From positions 1 to 42,791 of the forward strand of contig NZ_BDAV01000028.1 in NCBI RefSeq assembly GCF_001612635.1: a stretch of 42,791 nt of DNA, in the 5' to 3' direction. Origin of the DNA: Nocardia africana NBRC 100379 (GTDB lineage: Bacteria > Actinomycetota > Actinomycetes > Mycobacteriales > Mycobacteriaceae). The position numbers and the translations under genes were made by a program. The stretch's first letter is position 1; each line of letters opens with the position of its first letter. The notes beneath the pieces are model-generated. The model did not search any database. It had not been told where the DNA came from and saw only the letters and a program-made list of their open reading frames with translations. This document shows positions 40,655 through 42,791 of the stretch, piece by piece.

Positions 40655-41841
40655 GTGCCTCGTCAGGCAACGTTCGGTAGGTAATCGGGATGGCGGATCT
40701 TGGAACCGACGGCGAAGTCGCGTACCGGCCCGGCATGCTGGTTGCGCCAGCGGATGTAGTCCGCGATAGCGTCGTCCTGCTCGTCGTGGCTGCGGTGGTC
40801 GGTTCCGTTGAGCGCGAAGTATCGCAGCGCGGCGAACTCGCACTCGATGCGGTTCAACCACGACGAAGACGTCGGCAAGAACACCAGCTCAACGGCGTTG
40901 TCGGCGCACCATTCGCGCACCTCGCGGCGCTTGTGGACGGAATAGTTGTCCAGGATCAGGTACAGCTTTCCCTGGGGCCAGCGGGTCCGCAGCGACTTCA
41001 GGAATGCCAGAAACTCTGTCCAGCGTTTCCGGTCCCGGATCCGGTAGTACAACCGGCCGGTGGCCAGGTCGAGGGCGCCGAACATGTGCCGCACGCCCTG
41101 GGTTCGATGGTAGGTGGCTCGCAAACGGGCAGGTCTGCGTTGCGGGAACCAACCGCGCCCGGGCCGCGGTTGCAGGTTCAGCGGCCCGAACTCGTCCACA
41201 CAGACCACACGACCATCGGCGGGCGGATGGTCGTACAGGTCGAGGACCCGGGTCATCTTCTCGACAAACTCCGGATCATTACTGGCTTTCCAGGTCTTCG
41301 TGGCCTGCCACGACACCGCGCCAGCGTGCAGGATCGCCCGCAGCGTCTCCCGGCTGATATCGGCTATCCCGTTGATACGCAACACTTCTACCAGCTTCGA
41401 CAAGCTCCACACCGAGAACGGCCAGCCCAGGTCACGGGGGCAGCACCGGGCGATCTGACAGATCCGGTCACGCGTCACCTGATCGGTCTTCGCCGGCCTG
41501 CCCCCGCTCCATTTTGGGTCCAGCGCGTCGAACCCCTTTTCGTTGAAGTCGTGGATCACTTGCCGCACATAGGATTCCGAGACCTGCATCAGCTTCGCGA
41601 TCAACGGCACCGACTGATGCTGCGCCGAGGCCATCACCACGATCGCGCGCCGCGCCCGCACCGGCTGCTTGCTGCGGCGAGCGACCTGCTGCAGCTTCCG
41701 GCCTTCCTCCGGGGTCACCGCTCTGACGAACACATCCGGTTTCCGAGCCACCGACACCACCTCCACCGGCAGCATCGATGCTGCCGAACGCCGGAGCAAG
41801 CCGACACCCGGTTACCACAACAACCTATCCAGACGAGGCAC
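40655..41841 (-). mobile_element. IS630-family insertion sequence A
   Basis: The terminal inverted repeat GTGCCTCGTC is found at 40655-40664 and inverted at 41832-41841. TA dinucleotides flank both ends (40653-40654 and 41842-41843), as expected from IS630 insertion at TA. The element is 1187 bp with one transposase on the minus strand, and its stop codon lies inside the left repeat. Confidence 0.85.
40663..41751 (-). CDS. IS630-family transposase
   Basis: The protein is 362 residues from the GTG at 41751 (first residues ARKPDVFVRAV), the start matched by the second copy; a longer frame opens at 41799. The N-terminal HTH reads VPLIAKLMQVSESYVRQVIH. The catalytic triad is Asp in RVVCVDEFGPLNL, Asp in LYLILDNYSVHKRREV and Glu in SSWLNRIECEFAALRYF. 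It is intact and complete. It has about 80 percent similarity by eye to the copy at 41945. Confidence 0.93.
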   Translation of the reverse strand: MARKPDVFVRAVTPEEGRKLQQVARRSKQPVRARRAIVVMASAQHQSVPLIAKLMQVSESYVRQVIHDFNEKGFDALDPKWSGGRPAKTDQVTRDRICQIARCCPRDLGWPFSVWSLSKLVEVLRINGIADISRETLRAILHAGAVSWQATKTWKASNDPEFVEKMTRVLDLYDHPPADGRVVCVDEFGPLNLQPRPGRGWFPQRRPARLRATYHRTQGVRHMFGALDLATGRLYYRIRDRKRWTEFLAFLKSLRTRWPQGKLYLILDNYSVHKRREVREWCADNAVELVFLPTSSSWLNRIECEFAALRYFALNGTDHRSHDEQDDAIADYIRWRNQHAGPVRDFAVGSKIRHPDYLPNVA

Positions 41842-41853
41842 TAGTGCCTCGTC
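41832..41853. repeat. Perfect 22-bp palindrome formed by two abutting IS630 ends
   Basis: The right end of element A (ending GAGGCAC) and the left end of element B (starting GTGCCTC) meet at a single shared TA (41842-41843), making a perfect palindrome of two terminal repeats. This shows that one element inserted exactly at the target TA of the other, in opposite orientation. Confidence 0.9.
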
Positions 41854-42791
41854 CAGAAGAGTTGGCGGCATAATCGGGGCAGCGTGCGCGCCGGGTTGAT
41901 CTGAGGTCCGGGTCCAGCGATGCTGCTCGCGGAGGTGGTGTCGGGTGGCGAGGAAGCCCGGAGTATTCGTTCGGCCGGTGTCCCCGGAAGAGGGGCAGAA
42001 GCTGGCAAGGATCGCCAAGACAGCCAAGGTGCCGGTCCGGATGCGGCGCGCGATCGTGGTGATGGCCTCGGCTCAACGGCAACCGGTCCCGTTGATAGCC
42101 AAGTTGATGCAGGTCAGCGAGGATTATGTGCGTGAGGTGATCCACGCGTTCAACGAGAAGGGGTTCGCGGCCCTGGACCCAAAATGGAGCGGGGGGCAGG
42201 CCGAGCAAGACTGATCGGGGCACGCGTGAACGGATCGCCCAGATCGCTCGGTGCTGCCCCCGAGACCTGGGCTGGCCGTTCTCGACCTGGAGTTTGTCGA
42301 AACTTCAGGATGTTTTGCGTACCAACGGTATTGCTGATCTGAGCAGGGGAACGATACGGCAGATTTTGAAGGCGGCAGGGGTGTCGTGGCAAGCGAGCAA
42401 GACATGGAAGGCCAGCAACGACCCCGAGTTCGCTGACAAGATGACCCGGATCCTGGATCTCTACGATAATCCGCCCGTCGATGGTCGCGTGATTTGCGCT
42501 GATGAGTTCGGGCCGTTGAACCTGCTGCCTCGCCCCGGCCGGGGCTGGTTCCCCACACGCCGCCCGAAACGGTTGCGGGCCACCTACAACCGCACCCAGG
42601 GTGTGCGGCACATGTTCGGTGCGCTGGATCTGGCGACCGGCCAGATGTATTACCGGATCCGAGACCGTAAGCGGTGGACGGAATTTCTCGCGTTCCTCAA
42701 GTCGCTGCGTGCCCGTTGGCCGGGGCAAAAGTTGTATGTGATCGTGGACAACTACTCGGTCCACAAGCGTCGCGAAGTGCGGGAATTGAGG
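41844..42791 (+). mobile_element. IS630-family insertion sequence B, cut by the window end
   Basis: It starts with terminal repeat GTGCCTCGTC and runs to the last base. Its transposase is divergent from that of element A. The right end lies outside the window. Confidence 0.85.
41945..42791 (+). pseudogene. IS630-family transposase, one-base insertion in a G run, incomplete
   Basis: The frame starts ARKPGVFVRPVSPEEGQKLA and continues to FAALDPKWSGG. A G6 run at about 42191-42196 (five Gs in element A) shifts it to a stop at 42212-42214. In the shifted frame homology continues unbroken (DRGTRERIAQIARCCPRDLG, then VICADEFGPLNLLPRPGRGW, then LYVIVDNYSVHKRREVRE) to the window end. The Glu of the triad lies beyond the window. 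It could be a sequencing error, a true mutation or slippage-dependent expression. Confidence 0.8.

Noticed and set aside
1..42791. tRNA genes, rRNA or CRISPR arrays
   Set aside because: No cloverleaf-type arms or regularly spaced identical repeats were noticed on reading; a dedicated scan was not possible here.

Overview
The window is high-GC DNA from an actinomycete. A Nocardia or close relative is the best guess, inferred from the SAV2177/DUF574-type methyltransferase, the tandem DUF4254-like proteins, the HTH-plus-TPR-like regulators and the insertion sequence (IS) types. It reads as an accessory, mobile-element-rich region, and probably as a whole contig, because it starts inside the end of an IS256 element and stops inside an IS630 element. 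No rRNA, tRNA or CRISPR array was seen.

Layout. 1-1385: IS256-family element. 1418-5595 (minus): two coupled DUF4254-like genes; a coupled run of a divergent 2-hydroxyacid dehydrogenase, a winged-helix-like protein and a secreted glycine-zipper protein; then a SAV2177-type methyltransferase. 5751-6645: a small gene and the ruins of a B12-binding radical SAM gene. 6867-9235: HTH regulator and GNAT acetyltransferase. 9308-18191 (minus): a candidate biosynthetic operon. Read 5' to 3' it holds a nonapeptide ORF with a strong Shine-Dalgarno, a HemN-like radical SAM enzyme, an aminotransferase, a DRE-TIM aldolase/lyase and a second aminotransferase, each coupled to the next by 4-nt overlaps. An IS110 element and an opposing AlkD-like gene follow, then a coupled ATP-grasp ligase and VOC protein. 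18192-20425: an HTH regulator gene broken by an in-frame TGA, coupled to an APH-fold kinase, with a palindromic operator upstream.

20426-21114 is an AT-richer spacer with an 18-bp-arm perfect inverted repeat and ATATAAGGG-type repeats. 21115-22987: an unrecognised protein and an isochorismatase-family hydrolase. 23133-24669 (minus): HTH regulator and extra peptide deformylase. 24817-29697 (plus): a six-gene overlapping operon of four glycosyltransferase-like proteins (one frameshifted), a P-loop kinase and a GNAT. 30422-32420: an unusually large IS481 element. 32468-36432: a HEPN-like protein beside the IS, an unknown protein, a possible PD-(D/E)XK nuclease, a TmrB-like P-loop protein and a second isochorismatase-family hydrolase. 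36960-39649: nucleoside hydrolase, dihydrodipicolinate synthase/N-acetylneuraminate lyase-type aldolase and a P-loop kinase. 39826-42791: an IS256 remnant and two head-to-head IS630 elements sharing one TA.

Functional reading (inference). The 9-18 kb operon has the enzymes to form a 2-oxo acid by aldol or acyl-transfer chemistry, transaminate it, modify something by HemN-type radical chemistry and ligate the product to an amine. The nonapeptide could be a precursor or a leader peptide. The 23-30 kb block looks like a glycosylated-product locus with its own regulator and possibly a target-type resistance gene (the deformylase). Seven genes carry a single nonsense or one-base lesion, or are remnants, which means either a decaying region or residual base errors in the assembly.
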